Origin: Alkalihalobacillus sp. LMS39
Lineage (GTDB): Bacteria > Bacillota > Bacilli > Bacillales > Bacillaceae_F
Length of the DNA stretch: 64,000 nucleotides
Assembly (NCBI RefSeq): GCF_022812285.1
Contig: NZ_CP093300.1
Span: 1,178,001 to 1,242,000 of the forward strand
Direction of reading: 5' to 3'
In this document: piece after piece, positions 1 through 9,809 of the stretch
Numbering within the stretch: position 1 is the stretch's first letter
Layout: every line of letters begins with the position of its first letter
The notes under the pieces: generated by a model
Databases searched by the model: none
Seen by the model: the letters and a program-made list of their open reading frames with translations, nothing else
What the model was told of the DNA's origin: nothing
Program-made: the position numbers and the translations under genes

Positions 1-191
1 TGTTAGAATCCTCTCAAACAGATAAAGTGGCCTCTATTGAAGAAATGATGTTGAAATACAAAAAAACTGCTGCAATACTGAAAGGAAAAATAAACGAAGA
101 TGAAACCGATTATCGAAGTGGATATCTTCAAGGGGAAATGTCATCCTATTTATTAGCGGTAGAGGAATTACAAGGGTCATTTGAACTTTGA
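1..191 (+). CDS. C-terminal end of an unidentified protein (5' end outside the window)
   Basis: An open frame enters from the left edge (first full codon at base 3) and stops with TGA at 189-191, giving 62 residues. The tail is charged and probably helical (…DYRSGYLQGEMSSYLLAVEEL…). I do not recognise the family. A terminator-like hairpin follows within 20 bases, which supports a real gene end. Function cannot be assigned from the fragment. Confidence 0.55.
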   Translation, partial: LESSQTDKVASIEEMMLKYKKTAAILKGKINEDETDYRSGYLQGEMSSYLLAVEELQGSFEL

Positions 192-210
192 AATGGATTG
201 ATTAACGTTG

Positions 211-242
211 AGAATCTCTTATATTTAGGGGATTCTTTTTTT
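211..242 (+). terminator. Intrinsic terminator after the partial left-edge gene
   Basis: Stem AGAATCTC / GGGATTCT (one G-T pair) is followed by a run of seven or more T. It lies about 20 bases after the stop codon at 191 and directly before repeat A copy 1. Confidence 0.75.
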
Positions 243-244
243 GT

Positions 245-437
245 GCGGCCATGAGAGACGTTATCTGTGAACTTTGCTAACGTTTTGGAACGTTGGCGGA
301 CACAGCAGCTCTTAATGGCAAGATATTGCTTTGAGTAGAGTTGTTTTTGCTTTGATAAGTGCTCCTGTGGCCGCATATTTTCTGAAACCCGTATAAAGTT
401 CACAAATAACGGCTGCTCAGTCCGCAAAAATGAGATA
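245..437 (+). repeat. Dispersed repeat A, copy 1
   Basis: About 193 bp, from GCGGCCATGAGAGACG to AAAAATGAGATAT, also found at 11444, 22217 and 29908. The ends are long imperfect inverted arms (left GTTATCTGTGAAC, right GTTCACAAATAAC). This is the most diverged of the four copies: the inner arm is changed (ACAGCAGC instead of ACAGGAGC). It sits immediately after a T tract. No credible protein is encoded; open frames across it are accidental. Confidence 0.85.
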
Positions 438-509
438 TTGTCCTCTCCTCATTTAAAGTGGAAAAGCTTTTTTTGTTTATATCAAATCTCACATCTTCTT
501 TTCAAACAA

Positions 510-557
510 TTCACAATCTTAATTCTCCATTTACAAACAACTTACAAAAGCTGAACA
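510..557 (+). promoter_or_regulatory. Candidate PhoP box array upstream of ugpC
   Basis: Three TTAACA-like hexamers are spaced exactly 11 bp apart: TTTACA at 530-535, CTTACA at 541-546 and TGAACA at 552-557, with a further TTCACA at 510-515. Direct TT(A/T/C)ACA repeats with about 5-bp gaps are the known PhoP~P binding pattern in Bacillus. An AT-rich -10-like segment (TTAATAAT) follows at about 575. This implies phosphate-starvation control of the ugp operon; it is inferred only from sequence. Confidence 0.5.
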
Positions 558-680
558 GTGTATTTATTTAAAATTAATAATCAAGAGGTATTCTTAAATG
601 AGGAAGAAAAGAGACTTTCAACAGCTAGCTATCTATATGTGCATTTGTCATCATAGATGTTTCTTAGAAGGAGGGGTTCC

Positions 681-1817
681 ATGAGTCATATACAGCTTCA
701 TCAGCTATGTAAAAGTTATGATCAGAATACTTTTGCTGTAGAGGATGCAACGGTGTCGATTGAAAAAGGTGAATTTTTTATTCTTGTAGGCCCATCAGGC
801 TGTGGGAAGAGTACAATCCTACGAATGATTGCGGGTCTTGAAAGTATTAGTGCTGGCGAGCTATACATAGATAACCAATTAGCCAATCATTTACTGCCGA
901 GCCAACGGAATTTATCGATGGTATTTCAAAATTATGCCCTGTATCCTCATTTAACGGTGGAAGAAAATATATTGTTTGGTTTAAAAGTGAAAAAAGTTAA
1001 TAAATCAGTAAGAAAAGAGCGGTGCGAGGAAGCAGCTAAACTATTAGGATTAACCGATTACTTAAAGCGCAAGCCAAGGGAGTTGTCTGGTGGACAAAGA
1101 CAACGTGTGGCATTAGCCCGTGCGGTAGTTAGCGATGCACCAATGTGCTTGATGGATGAGCCACTTTCTAATCTTGATGCTAAATTACGAGGACATATGC
1201 GCACGGAAATTCGTCAGCTACAACGGAAGTTAGGGATTACGATGATTTATGTGACTCATGATCAAGTAGAGGCTATGACAATGGGTGATCGAATCATGGT
1301 GCTAAAGGATGGAAAGGTGCAGCAAGTAGGAACGCCGTTAGAAATTTATAATAAGCCGACGAATCTATTTGTCGCTACTTTCATTGGAGCGCCACCGATG
1401 AATATTTCAAAAGCAACGGTGGATAAAAAGAATAATCAATTACGCTTGAACAATGAACTTATTATCCCTATCAGTCATGATGTTGTTCGGCAGATTAAGA
1501 GTGATAATGTTTACATAGGCATTCGTCCGGAGCAAATTAACCGTGGGAATGGTGGCTTTAATGACGTATCTTTTTCTGTGCAGCTAGCCAATGTTGAAGT
1601 GCTTGGGAATGAGACATTACTTTCCTTTTATATCGGTGAGGATATTTGGAAGGCGAAATGGTTAGGGCAATGGCCATTAGATATGAATGGACAGGCTGAT
1701 ATCTCCTTTTCTATTGAAAACTTATATTTATTTGATGGAGCTACTGAAGAAACCATCATTACACCAGCGTGGAATGAGCCGGTGTTAAAGGAGGTACGTT
1801 CTGTTGAATCTAGCTGA
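681..1817 (+). CDS. ugpC: ABC transporter ATP-binding protein, UgpC/MsmX type (sn-glycerol-3-phosphate import)
   Basis: A 378-residue CUT1-family ATPase that should power the permease pair encoded next. Walker A GPSGCGKST lies at residues 37-45, the ABC signature is LSGGQRQRVALARA, Walker B is CLMDEP, and a C-terminal TOBE/MOI-like regulatory region follows (TFIGAPPMNI, GIRPE). The open frame continues up to an ATG at 657, but the AGAAGGAGGGG ribosome site lies inside that extension, so 681 is the start. First gene of a tight ugpCAEB operon; the next gene starts inside its last codons. MsmX-like ATPases can serve several sugar importers, so it might also energise the ATPase-less mel transporter downstream. 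Confidence 0.9.
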   Translation: MSHIQLHQLCKSYDQNTFAVEDATVSIEKGEFFILVGPSGCGKSTILRMIAGLESISAGELYIDNQLANHLLPSQRNLSMVFQNYALYPHLTVEENILFGLKVKKVNKSVRKERCEEAAKLLGLTDYLKRKPRELSGGQRQRVALARAVVSDAPMCLMDEPLSNLDAKLRGHMRTEIRQLQRKLGITMIYVTHDQVEAMTMGDRIMVLKDGKVQQVGTPLEIYNKPTNLFVATFIGAPPMNISKATVDKKNNQLRLNNELIIPISHDVVRQIKSDNVYIGIRPEQINRGNGGFNDVSFSVQLANVEVLGNETLLSFYIGEDIWKAKWLGQWPLDMNGQADISFSIENLYLFDGATEETIITPAWNEPVLKEVRSVESS

Positions 1818-2751
1818 GGCGGAACGCGTTCGAAAAAAACTGTCTGAAAATCAAGTAGTTCAACAACAATCATTTTGGAGAAAAACGGCAAACTTTAGAA
1901 TAGCTATGCTGTATTTATTACCATCGATTTTGTTATTTTCCATCTTTCTGTTTTATCCAATGATAAAAACCTTATATTTAAGCTTTTTCTTAACGGATGC
2001 AAAAGGAACGGCTGCATTGTTTGTTGGCTTGGAAAATTACATCTATCTATTGCAATCTGATAGATTTCAAAAAAGTATGGTGTCTACTGGACTCTTTGTG
2101 CTTTATACCGTTCCAACTAGTGTTTTGATTGCCTTATTTTTAGCTTTATTGTCCAATGAAAAGCTAAGAGGAATTGGTTTTTTTCGGACGATATTTTCTT
2201 CCACAATGGGAATGTCAGTAGCGGCGTCTGCGGTCATTTGGTTGTTTTTATTTCATCCAACTGTAGGAACGATTAATAGCTTTTTAGGAATGTTTGGCAT
2301 TCCTGCAGTGAAGTGGCTATTAGATCCTACATGGGCGCTTATCTCGATTGCGATCACAACGATTTGGATGAATATTGGATTTTCCTTTTTGATTATTTTA
2401 GGTGGGTTGCAAAACATCGATCAACATCTATATGAGAGTGCGAACATTGATGGAGCAGGGTATTTTTATCAACTCAGGAGAATCACGGTGCCGATGCTGT
2501 CGCCAACGTTATTTTTTATTATCACGATTACTTTCATTAATTCGTTTCAATCTTTCGGACAAGTCGATATTTTAACTCGGGGTGGTCCTGCAGAGTCGAC
2601 GAATTTAATTGTGTACTCGATTTACCAGGATGCCTTTATTAACTATCAATTTGGTACAGCTAGCGCCCAAGCTATTATTTTATTTCTTATTGTTTTTGTT
2701 TTAACACTGCTGCAATTTAAGTTTGGGGAAAGGAAGGTGCATTATCAGTGA
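1804..2751 (+). CDS. ugpA: sn-glycerol-3-phosphate ABC transporter permease UgpA
   Basis: 315 residues with about six hydrophobic membrane segments. It carries the cytoplasmic EAA-type loop YESANIDGAGYFYQLRR, which contacts the ATPase, typical of MalF-type CUT1 permeases. The start is TTG at 1804, seven bases after AAAGGAGG at 1788-1795, and overlaps the last 14 bases of ugpC, indicating translational coupling. The substrate is inferred from the UgpB-like binding protein in the same operon; the permease sequence alone does not fix it. Confidence 0.88.
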   Translation: MNLAEAERVRKKLSENQVVQQQSFWRKTANFRIAMLYLLPSILLFSIFLFYPMIKTLYLSFFLTDAKGTAALFVGLENYIYLLQSDRFQKSMVSTGLFVLYTVPTSVLIALFLALLSNEKLRGIGFFRTIFSSTMGMSVAASAVIWLFLFHPTVGTINSFLGMFGIPAVKWLLDPTWALISIAITTIWMNIGFSFLIILGGLQNIDQHLYESANIDGAGYFYQLRRITVPMLSPTLFFIITITFINSFQSFGQVDILTRGGPAESTNLIVYSIYQDAFINYQFGTASAQAIILFLIVFVLTLLQFKFGERKVHYQ

Positions 2752-3566
2752 GAGTGAGAAAAATGCGCTCGATAGTCTTTTACATATTACTGATTGTATC
2801 TGCATTGCTTCTTTTTTTTCCGATTTTATATGCTTTTCTCGTAAGCTTTATGAACGGTACAGAAGTGCTTGGACGTGCGTTCCTCCCTTCATCACTTGAT
2901 TTTGATAATTATGTAAAGGTGTTTGGAACCGTTCCTTTACTGCATTACTTGAAAAATAGTCTTATCGTTTCTAGCATTGTTATGATTGGTCAATTAATTG
3001 TTTGTTCCTTTGCGGCTTTTGTGTTTGCCTTTATTCCATTTAAAGGACGGAATTTCATCTTTCTCTTATTTATCTCGACGCTCATGATTCCTTGGGAAGC
3101 GGCGATGATTCCTAACTTTTTAACGATTCAAAGTTTAGGCTGGATGAATTCTTATTTAAGCATGACGGTCCCGTTTTTCGCTTTAGCCTTTGGAACATTT
3201 TTATTACGTCAGCATTTTAAAACGATTCCTCATGAACTTTATGAGGCTTCACAAATAGAAGGATTATCTCGGTTTCAATTTTTTTATAAAGTTGTCATTC
3301 CTTATTCAAAAACTAGCTTGGTCACACTAGGCATTTATGGTTTTTTAACGACATGGAATATGTATTTATGGCCACTGTTAGTAACAACAAATGACATGAA
3401 ACGAACTGTACAGATTGGCTTGAAACAGCTACAAACAGTAGAGGTTTCTACCGAATGGGGAGTAGTAATGGCTGGTGTTGTCATTGTCATTTTACCAACG
3501 CTATTACTTCTATTTATAGGACAAAAACAGCTTCAAAAAGGTTTAACACAGGGTGCAATTAAATAA
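2748..3566 (+). CDS. ugpE: sn-glycerol-3-phosphate ABC transporter permease UgpE
   Basis: 272 residues, MalG-type permease with six hydrophobic segments and the EAA loop YEASQIEGLSRFQFFYK near residue 165. It starts with GTG overlapping the ugpA stop (GTGA), so it is coupled to ugpA. It pairs with UgpA to form the membrane channel. The C-terminus (QKQLQKGLTQGAIK) matches the usual CUT1 MalG-type tail. Confidence 0.88.
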   Translation: MRVRKMRSIVFYILLIVSALLLFFPILYAFLVSFMNGTEVLGRAFLPSSLDFDNYVKVFGTVPLLHYLKNSLIVSSIVMIGQLIVCSFAAFVFAFIPFKGRNFIFLLFISTLMIPWEAAMIPNFLTIQSLGWMNSYLSMTVPFFALAFGTFLLRQHFKTIPHELYEASQIEGLSRFQFFYKVVIPYSKTSLVTLGIYGFLTTWNMYLWPLLVTTNDMKRTVQIGLKQLQTVEVSTEWGVVMAGVVIVILPTLLLLFIGQKQLQKGLTQGAIK

Positions 3567-3582
3567 GAAGGAGAGATGTTGT

Positions 3583-4962
3583 ATGGGAAGAAAGTTAATT
3601 TGGATGTTGTTCGTTATCATGTTTGTAGGAGTTTTTGCTGGGTGTTCTACTGAAGAAAGTACTGCTACACCAGAACCGGTAAAGACGGAAACGACGGAAG
3701 AGGATAATAATGTAGAGGAAGAAGCACCAAGCGAAGACAAAGTATCTGTAGAGTTTTGGCACGGTATGGGTGGAGAACTAGGTGAAGCATTAGATGCCTT
3801 AGTAGACCAATACAATGATTCACAAGATGGGGTAGAAGTCGTATCTGAATACCAAGGTTCGTATGAAGAGTTATTAACGAAATTTAGAAGTGTCGGTGGC
3901 ACAGCAGATGCTCCAGCGCTTGTTCAAGTCTTTGAAGTAGGAACGAAGTATATGATTGATTCTGGCTACATCACTCCGGTTCAAGAGTGGATTGATAAAG
4001 ATAATTATGATGCTAGCAAGCTCGAAGGAAATATCTTAAGCTATTATACTGTAGATGGTTCATTATATTCGATGCCGTTTAATTCTTCCACACCAGTACT
4101 TCTATACAATAAGGATGCTTTTGAGGAAGTAGGATTAGACCCAGAAAATCCGCCAACAACGTTTAATGAAATTATGGAAGCAGCAGAAAAGTTAACAACA
4201 GATGATCGCTATGGATTTTCTATCTTAGGTCATGGATGGTTCTTTGAACAGCTACTTTCTACACAAGGTGCAGATTATGTCAATAACGATAATGGTCGAT
4301 CAGATATCGCAACAGAAGCGATGTTCAATGGAGAAGAAGGACTTCGTGCATTTGAATGGATTAATGACATGAACAAAGCGGGTACGTTCGGCTATTTCGG
4401 TTCAAATTGGGATGACGTTCGTGCCGCGTTCCAAGCTGGACAAGTAGCGATGTATTTAGATTCGTCAGCAGGAACAAGAGCAACGGTTGATAATGCTTCG
4501 TTTGAAGTAGGCTCAGGATTTGTACCATTTGCGGATGAAGTAGAAAGAAATGGCGTTATTATCGGTGGTGGCTCGATTTGGATGGCAAATGGAATATCGG
4601 AAGAAGAGCAAGCGGCAGCTTTCGATTTCATGAAATTTTTACAAACGCCTGAAATTCAAGCAGAATGGCATCTAGCGACTGGTTATTTTGCAATCAACCC
4701 AGCTGCGTATGACGAGGCGATTGTATCTGAAGTGCATGAAGAGTATCCACAATTACGCGTTCCGATTGAACAATTACAAGCGACAAAACCAGGAACGGCG
4801 ACACAAGGCGCATTAATCTCCGTATTCCCAGAGTCACGTCAACTTGTCGTGACAGCACTTGAAAATATGCTGCAAGGAATGGAACCGAAAGAAGCATTGG
4901 ACCAAGCAGCAGAAGGAACGAACCGTGCGATTGAAATTGCTAACAGGACGTCTGGGCAGTAA
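3583..4962 (+). CDS. ugpB: sn-glycerol-3-phosphate-binding lipoprotein UgpB
   Basis: 459-residue solute-binding lipoprotein (family 1 / UgpB). Signal peptide with lipobox GVFAGC, lipidated Cys21, then an acidic Glu/Thr linker and the mature domain starting VEFWHGMGGELG. Hallmarks of UgpB include the EYQGSYEELLTKF segment and a C-terminal GALISVFPESRQLV region. I start at ATG 3583, after AAGAAGGAGAG; the frame runs 30 bases further up without a better site. Last gene of ugpCAEB, followed by a terminator. A decayed copy of its 3' half occurs at 11113-11429. Confidence 0.9.
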   Translation: MGRKLIWMLFVIMFVGVFAGCSTEESTATPEPVKTETTEEDNNVEEEAPSEDKVSVEFWHGMGGELGEALDALVDQYNDSQDGVEVVSEYQGSYEELLTKFRSVGGTADAPALVQVFEVGTKYMIDSGYITPVQEWIDKDNYDASKLEGNILSYYTVDGSLYSMPFNSSTPVLLYNKDAFEEVGLDPENPPTTFNEIMEAAEKLTTDDRYGFSILGHGWFFEQLLSTQGADYVNNDNGRSDIATEAMFNGEEGLRAFEWINDMNKAGTFGYFGSNWDDVRAAFQAGQVAMYLDSSAGTRATVDNASFEVGSGFVPFADEVERNGVIIGGGSIWMANGISEEEQAAAFDFMKFLQTPEIQAEWHLATGYFAINPAAYDEAIVSEVHEEYPQLRVPIEQLQATKPGTATQGALISVFPESRQLVVTALENMLQGMEPKEALDQAAEGTNRAIEIANRTSGQ

Positions 4963-4975
4963 TGAGAATATAGAA

Positions 4976-5010
4976 AGAATCTCTTCCTATGGGAGAGATT
5001 TTTTTTTTGT
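4976..5010 (+). terminator. Terminator of the ugpCAEB operon
   Basis: Stem AATCTCTTCC / GGGAGAGATT with loop TAT, followed by a run of nine or more T. It starts 14 bases after the ugpB stop. The same hairpin is repeated at 11398-11429 behind the ugpB remnant. Confidence 0.88.
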
Positions 5011-5253
5011 TTTTAGGCCAACATAACAGGTACGTTCCTCTTAGGTAGGGAGAACGTGGAGTCTACATAAAGAATACTCTATTACCTTGGATAAAGTACA
5101 ATGCATGATTAGCACTATTGGTAGTAGACTCGAAATGAGTATTAAAAGAATTCGAAGTTAAAGTTTGAATTCCAGAAAAACTGTTGAGAGAACCTTCTCT
5201 CCCTCCTAGGAAGCCTTATATTGAGGTTTTTTTTCTTTTGATCTAAGGAACCA
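5011..5253. other. Intergenic region between ugpB and melR
   Basis: No gene is apparent. It contains a short palindromic stretch with GAATTC at both ends (about 5149-5173) and a T-rich end near 5229 preceded by AACCT…AGGTT arms, possibly a weak terminator. Sequence similarity to the segment after melA is confined to the ugpB end, not to this spacer. Confidence 0.4.
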
Positions 5254-5282
5254 TTGTGTTAGGTAGAAAGTCATGCTACAAT
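5254..5282 (+). promoter_or_regulatory. Promoter of melR (sigma-A type)
   Basis: TTGTGT (5254-5259) and TACAAT (5277-5282) are separated by 17 bp. The expected transcript start near 5289 lies just upstream of the palindrome at 5294-5314, giving a layout suited to autorepression. Confidence 0.6.
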
Positions 5283-5293
5283 CAAATAAACAT

Positions 5294-5314
5294 TTAACTA
5301 AAAAAATTAGTTAA
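5294..5314. promoter_or_regulatory. Candidate LacI-family (MelR) operator at melR
   Basis: Perfect inverted arms TTAACTAA and TTAGTTAA flank five A bases. A near match (TTTACTAAAAAAATTATAAA) lies upstream of melE at 6522-6541. The shared core ACTAAAAAAATTA at the only two promoters of this locus suggests binding by MelR. It lacks the central CG of many LacI operators, so this is tentative. Confidence 0.5.
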
Positions 5315-5340
5315 TATTTAACCGAATAAAAAAGGAGTAG

Positions 5341-6375
<1,035 letters not shown>

Positions 6376-6396
6376 TAAAATTTTAAATTAATAAAA

Positions 6397-6446
6397 TACA
6401 CAATAAAGAGCTTTTTTACTGAAAAAGCTCTTTATTGTGTATAAAA
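6397..6446 (+). terminator. Hairpin terminator between melR and melE
   Basis: Nearly perfect 19-20 bp stem ACACAATAAAGAGCTTTTT / AAAAAGCTCTTTATTGTGT with a loop of about five bases, 22 bases after the melR stop. Only a short T-poor tail follows, so termination may be partial, but it separates melR from the melE promoter. Confidence 0.65.
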
Positions 6447-6470
6447 GTCTAAAAATTACAAAAAAAACTA

Positions 6471-6499
6471 TTGAAATAGTAAATGTAACCAGTTATTAT
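6471..6499 (+). promoter_or_regulatory. Promoter of melEDCA
   Basis: TTGAAA (6471-6476) and TATTAT (6494-6499) with a 17-bp spacer. The operator-like element at 6522-6541 and the cre site at 6561-6574 lie just downstream, as expected for a repressed and catabolite-controlled operon. An alternative pair, TTACTT (6501) and TACTAA (6524), also has 17-bp spacing. Confidence 0.5.
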
Positions 6500-6521
6500 T
6501 TTACTTAAGAAATAGATTATT

Positions 6522-6541
6522 TTTACTAAAAAAATTATAAA
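6522..6541. promoter_or_regulatory. Second candidate MelR operator, upstream of melE
   Basis: The sequence TTTACTAAAAAAATTATAAA shares the 13-base core ACTAAAAAAATTA with the perfect palindrome in front of melR. The symmetry is less complete here. Confidence 0.42.
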
Positions 6542-6560
6542 CGCTCATAATTCGTTAGAA

Positions 6561-6574
6561 TGAAAGCGCTTAAA
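6561..6574 (+). promoter_or_regulatory. cre site (CcpA catabolite control) before melE
   Basis: TGAAAGCGCTTAAA matches the Bacillus cre consensus TGWAANCGNTNWCA at all but one position. It lies between the promoter and the melE start, consistent with roadblock repression by CcpA in the presence of glucose. Confidence 0.65.
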
Positions 6575-6652
6575 TGAATGGAGGGGAATGTAGATAACTA
6601 GTAGTTGTATTCAAGGTCTAACAACAAATCAAAAAATCTAGGGGGGATCATT

Positions 6653-7903
6653 ATGAAAAAAATATTTTGGACATTCACTGGTACTTTGATGGCGCTGGTT
6701 TTAACAGCTTGTGGAGGGGGAACTATTGAGTCCGATAGTTCTAGTAATCCGCTATCGATTTACACGAGCGTATCTGAAGATGCTGAAAAAGAAGCGATTG
6801 AAGAAATAGCGGAAGCCTTTACAGCAGAAACAGGAATTTTAGTTGATGTGAATTTTCCAGGAACAGGTTATGAGGATCAATTACGTGTAAGGATGGCCTC
6901 AAACGACCTTCCTGATTTATTTGATACTCATGGTTGGGCTATCAATCGCTATGGAGAGTACACTGCTGACTTAAGTGATATGGATTGGGTGGAGCATTTC
7001 GACGAAGCGATGGCCCCGATTTTGAGAGATGAAGATGGCAAAGTCTATGCATTTCCAATCAATCAGGCAAAAGATGGAATTATGTATAATGCAACTTTAT
7101 TAGAAGAATATGGGATTGATATTCCAAAGACGTTCGACGAGTGGGTTGCTGCAATGGAAACAGTTAAAGAAAAAAGTAATGGTGAAGTAACTCCGCTTTG
7201 GATCCCTGGCAGTAATCAATACACAATCGCACAAGTGCTTGATCAACTATCAACTCCGCTCCTAGTAACAGATAAGAATAATAATTTTGAAGAAGAGTTA
7301 TTAGATGGATCTTTTGATTGGTCGAATTATACGCCGCTTGCTGAATTTTTAAAAGAGTTACAAGAACAGGGACTACTAAATACAGACGTGTTAACTGCTA
7401 GTGAAGCTCAGAGAATTGAGTTAATGGCGCAAAACAAAATTGCATTTACATTTGCAGGAGGCGCTTTCGGACCTGCCGTAACTGAACTTAATCCGGATAT
7501 TCAAGTAGGAACGTTTCCAGTGCCAGCTTACTGGGAAGGTGATGAGCCAAGTTGGATTGGGGGAGAGCGCAATACATTTGCAGTCTTTAAAGATTCACAA
7601 AAGCTAGATGAAGCTAAACAATTTATTGAGTTTCTTGCTCAACCAGATAATGCAAAAAAGTTAGCAGAAGCATCGTCATTACCAGCTGGGATAATGAATG
7701 TTGTCACAGAAAATTATTATTCTGAATTTTACGAAAAATGGGAACGTATTCAAATTCAACCGTACTTTGACCGTGTTTATTTACCGAGTGGAATGTGGGA
7801 TGTGTACGCGACTACTGGACAAGAACTGTTAGCAAATACGCTGACTGCAGAACAAGTATCAGATCAAATGGAATCTGAATACCTACGCTTGAGAAATCAG
7901 TAA
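6653..7903 (+). CDS. melE: Alpha-galactoside ABC transporter substrate-binding lipoprotein
   Basis: 416-residue family 1 solute-binding lipoprotein. Signal peptide MKKIFWTFTGTLMALVLTAC with the lipidated Cys20, then the mature domain (LSIYTSVSEDAEKEAIEEI…). It binds oligosaccharides outside the membrane and delivers them to MelDC. ATG 6653 is chosen because AGGGGGGATC precedes it; the frame reaches back to 6605 without a site. Position between melR and two permeases plus GH4 supports raffinose/melibiose/stachyose as ligands; the exact ligand is inferred from the neighbours. Confidence 0.84.
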   Translation: MKKIFWTFTGTLMALVLTACGGGTIESDSSSNPLSIYTSVSEDAEKEAIEEIAEAFTAETGILVDVNFPGTGYEDQLRVRMASNDLPDLFDTHGWAINRYGEYTADLSDMDWVEHFDEAMAPILRDEDGKVYAFPINQAKDGIMYNATLLEEYGIDIPKTFDEWVAAMETVKEKSNGEVTPLWIPGSNQYTIAQVLDQLSTPLLVTDKNNNFEEELLDGSFDWSNYTPLAEFLKELQEQGLLNTDVLTASEAQRIELMAQNKIAFTFAGGAFGPAVTELNPDIQVGTFPVPAYWEGDEPSWIGGERNTFAVFKDSQKLDEAKQFIEFLAQPDNAKKLAEASSLPAGIMNVVTENYYSEFYEKWERIQIQPYFDRVYLPSGMWDVYATTGQELLANTLTAEQVSDQMESEYLRLRNQ

Positions 7904-7917
7904 AATTTAAAACGTAG

Positions 7918-7942
7918 GCAGGGACGTAAAAACGTTCCCTGC
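7918..7942 (+). promoter_or_regulatory. Intercistronic hairpin between melE and melD
   Basis: Stem GCAGGGACGT / ACGTTCCCTGC with an AAAA loop, 14 bases after melE and without a T tract. Such hairpins commonly stabilise the upstream binding-protein message, so that it is made in excess over the permeases. That role is inferred. Confidence 0.55.
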
Positions 7943-8005
7943 TTGCAAAAAAATGGATCGTCCTAGATACCTTCGGATAAGCCGGTATAAAAAGGAGTTG
8001 AGTAT

Positions 8006-8926
8006 ATGGGGCAAACTGAAGCTGGAAGTGAAATTGCAGTTATAAAGAAAAAAGTAAAACAGAGGAAACAATCGTCACTTATGTGGATGTATATTCCAGC
8101 CTTATGTTTTGTTAGCTTGTTTATTATTTATCCGTTCTTCAATGGAATTAAAATAACATTTACAGATTGGAATGGTTTTTCGCAAGGTTATAACTGGGTT
8201 GGCTTGGAGCAATATAAAAGGATGTTTTCTGACCCTACAACTTGGCTTGTTGTAAAAAATACATTGCTATACGGAATAGGTAGTACTGTTTTTCAAACGA
8301 CAATTGGATTGCTTTATGCGTTGCTATTAAATCAAAGTATTAAATTAAAAGCATTCACTCGAACGATTGTGTACTTACCAGTTATTATTAGTCCGTTAAT
8401 TATGGGGTATATATGGTACTTTTTCTTTGCTTACCAAGGGGGAGCTTTGAATGATTTTTTAATGCTTCTAGGATTTGAGCCAATTAACGCTCTAGGTAAT
8501 GCGTCGTTGAATCCATGGATTATTGTGTTAGTTAACACATATCAGTTTGTTGGGATTGCAATGATTATCTATTTAGCAGGATTGCAAAGTATTTCCAAAG
8601 ACTATTATGAAGCGGCTGTTATTGATGGGGCATCAGCTTTCGCTCAGTTTAAAAAGATTACTCTACCTTTGTTAGCGCCGGCAATTACGATTAATGTCGT
8701 TTTGAATGTAATAGGCGGATTAAAATTATTTGATGTCATTATTTCATTGACTGGTGGAGGACCGGGTAATGCGTCTCAATCAATGTCGACTTTTATGTAT
8801 TCTCTTTATTTTAGAAGACAAGACGCTGGATATGCAGCGACACAAGGGGTACTAATGGCAACAATTATTTTAATGATTAGCTTAGTAGCTCTCATTTACT
8901 TTAAACGTAAGGAGGTAGAGGCATAA
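8006..8926 (+). CDS. melD: Alpha-galactoside ABC transporter permease MelD
   Basis: 306 residues, MalF-type permease with six predicted membrane helices, the first at about residues 28-48 ([18 protein letters not shown]), and the EAA loop [18 protein letters not shown] near residue 200. The ribosome site AAAAAGGAG lies before ATG 8006. Co-transcribed with melC, which starts the base after its stop codon. No ATPase gene accompanies the pair, so it presumably uses a shared MsmX-like ATPase. Confidence 0.84.
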   Translation: MGQTEAGSEIAVIKKKVKQRKQSSLMWMYIPALCFVSLFIIYPFFNGIKITFTDWNGFSQGYNWVGLEQYKRMFSDPTTWLVVKNTLLYGIGSTVFQTTIGLLYALLLNQSIKLKAFTRTIVYLPVIISPLIMGYIWYFFFAYQGGALNDFLMLLGFEPINALGNASLNPWIIVLVNTYQFVGIAMIIYLAGLQSISKDYYEAAVIDGASAFAQFKKITLPLLAPAITINVVLNVIGGLKLFDVIISLTGGGPGNASQSMSTFMYSLYFRRQDAGYAATQGVLMATIILMISLVALIYFKRKEVEA

Positions 8927-9757
8927 ATGGAGCGAATGAGTCTCTTAAAAAAAACGCTTTTAACGATTGTAGCGTTTATGATTTGTATTATTCATATAAT
9001 CCCATTCTATATTCTCGCTACAACCTCTTTAAAAGTAAGTAATGACTTTAGTTCAAGGTGGTTATTTCCTGATTATTTCACATTAGAAAATTTCGCTCGT
9101 GCTTGGGAGCGTGCGAATTTAATGAATGCATTTATGAATTCAATCATAATTACGGTGGGAGCCGCAATCCTACTAATCTTTGTAGGATCAATGGCGAGTT
9201 ATCCGTTAGCTCGGGTTAAAACGAGGCTAAACAAGGTCGTTTATTATATTTTTATTTCTATCATGGTCATTCCACCTTTGACAGCATTAGTACCACTGTA
9301 TCAACTCGTAGTAAATATGGGAATGGTCAATACACATGAAATTGCGATATTTAATAATGTGGCTGCTTACCTACCATTAACTATCTTTCTTTATGCAGGA
9401 TTCATTCGTTCGACGATACCGAAAGAATTAGAAGAAGCAGCCAAAATTGATGGAGCAAGTATTCTTGGAATCTTTTTTAGAATTATCTTTCCATTATTAA
9501 AACCCGTAACAGCAACGGTTTTAATTATATCTTGTGTATTCATTTGGAACGATTACCAGTTTGCTATTTTCTTCTTACAAGATAAGAGTGTACACACATT
9601 AACCGTAACATTAGCTAGTTTCTTTGGTGAACATCAAAACAATCTTAACTTGGTAGCAGCTGCTGCGCTTATGGCTTCTTTGCCAATGATCGTCTTATTC
9701 CTGCTCTTACAAAAATACTTTATTGCAGGGTTGTCATCAGGATCCGTAAAAGGCTAA
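8927..9757 (+). CDS. melC: Alpha-galactoside ABC transporter permease MelC
   Basis: 276 residues, MalG-type partner of MelD with six hydrophobic segments and the EAA loop EEAAKIDGASILGIFFR at about residues 167-183. The C-terminal tail (FIAGLSSGSVKG) is typical of the family. ATG follows the melD stop directly, and AAGGAGG lies within the end of melD. Together with MelE and MelD it forms the importer for the alpha-galactosides cleaved by the next gene product. Confidence 0.84.
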   Translation: MERMSLLKKTLLTIVAFMICIIHIIPFYILATTSLKVSNDFSSRWLFPDYFTLENFARAWERANLMNAFMNSIIITVGAAILLIFVGSMASYPLARVKTRLNKVVYYIFISIMVIPPLTALVPLYQLVVNMGMVNTHEIAIFNNVAAYLPLTIFLYAGFIRSTIPKELEEAAKIDGASILGIFFRIIFPLLKPVTATVLIISCVFIWNDYQFAIFFLQDKSVHTLTVTLASFFGEHQNNLNLVAAAALMASLPMIVLFLLLQKYFIAGLSSGSVKG

Positions 9758-9809
9758 AACAAACAATAAACTATTATTCTACTATTTTTAAATTAAAGGA
9801 GGACATCAT

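Noticed and set aside
146-427. 93-codon minus-strand open frame
   Set aside because: It lies over repeat A copy 1 and the preceding terminator, has no ribosome site, and equivalent frames are not kept in the other copies.
5149-5173. Palindromic GAATTC-flanked stretch as an operator
   Set aside because: The inner part is not symmetric, it is about 100 bp upstream of the melR promoter, and it has no second copy.
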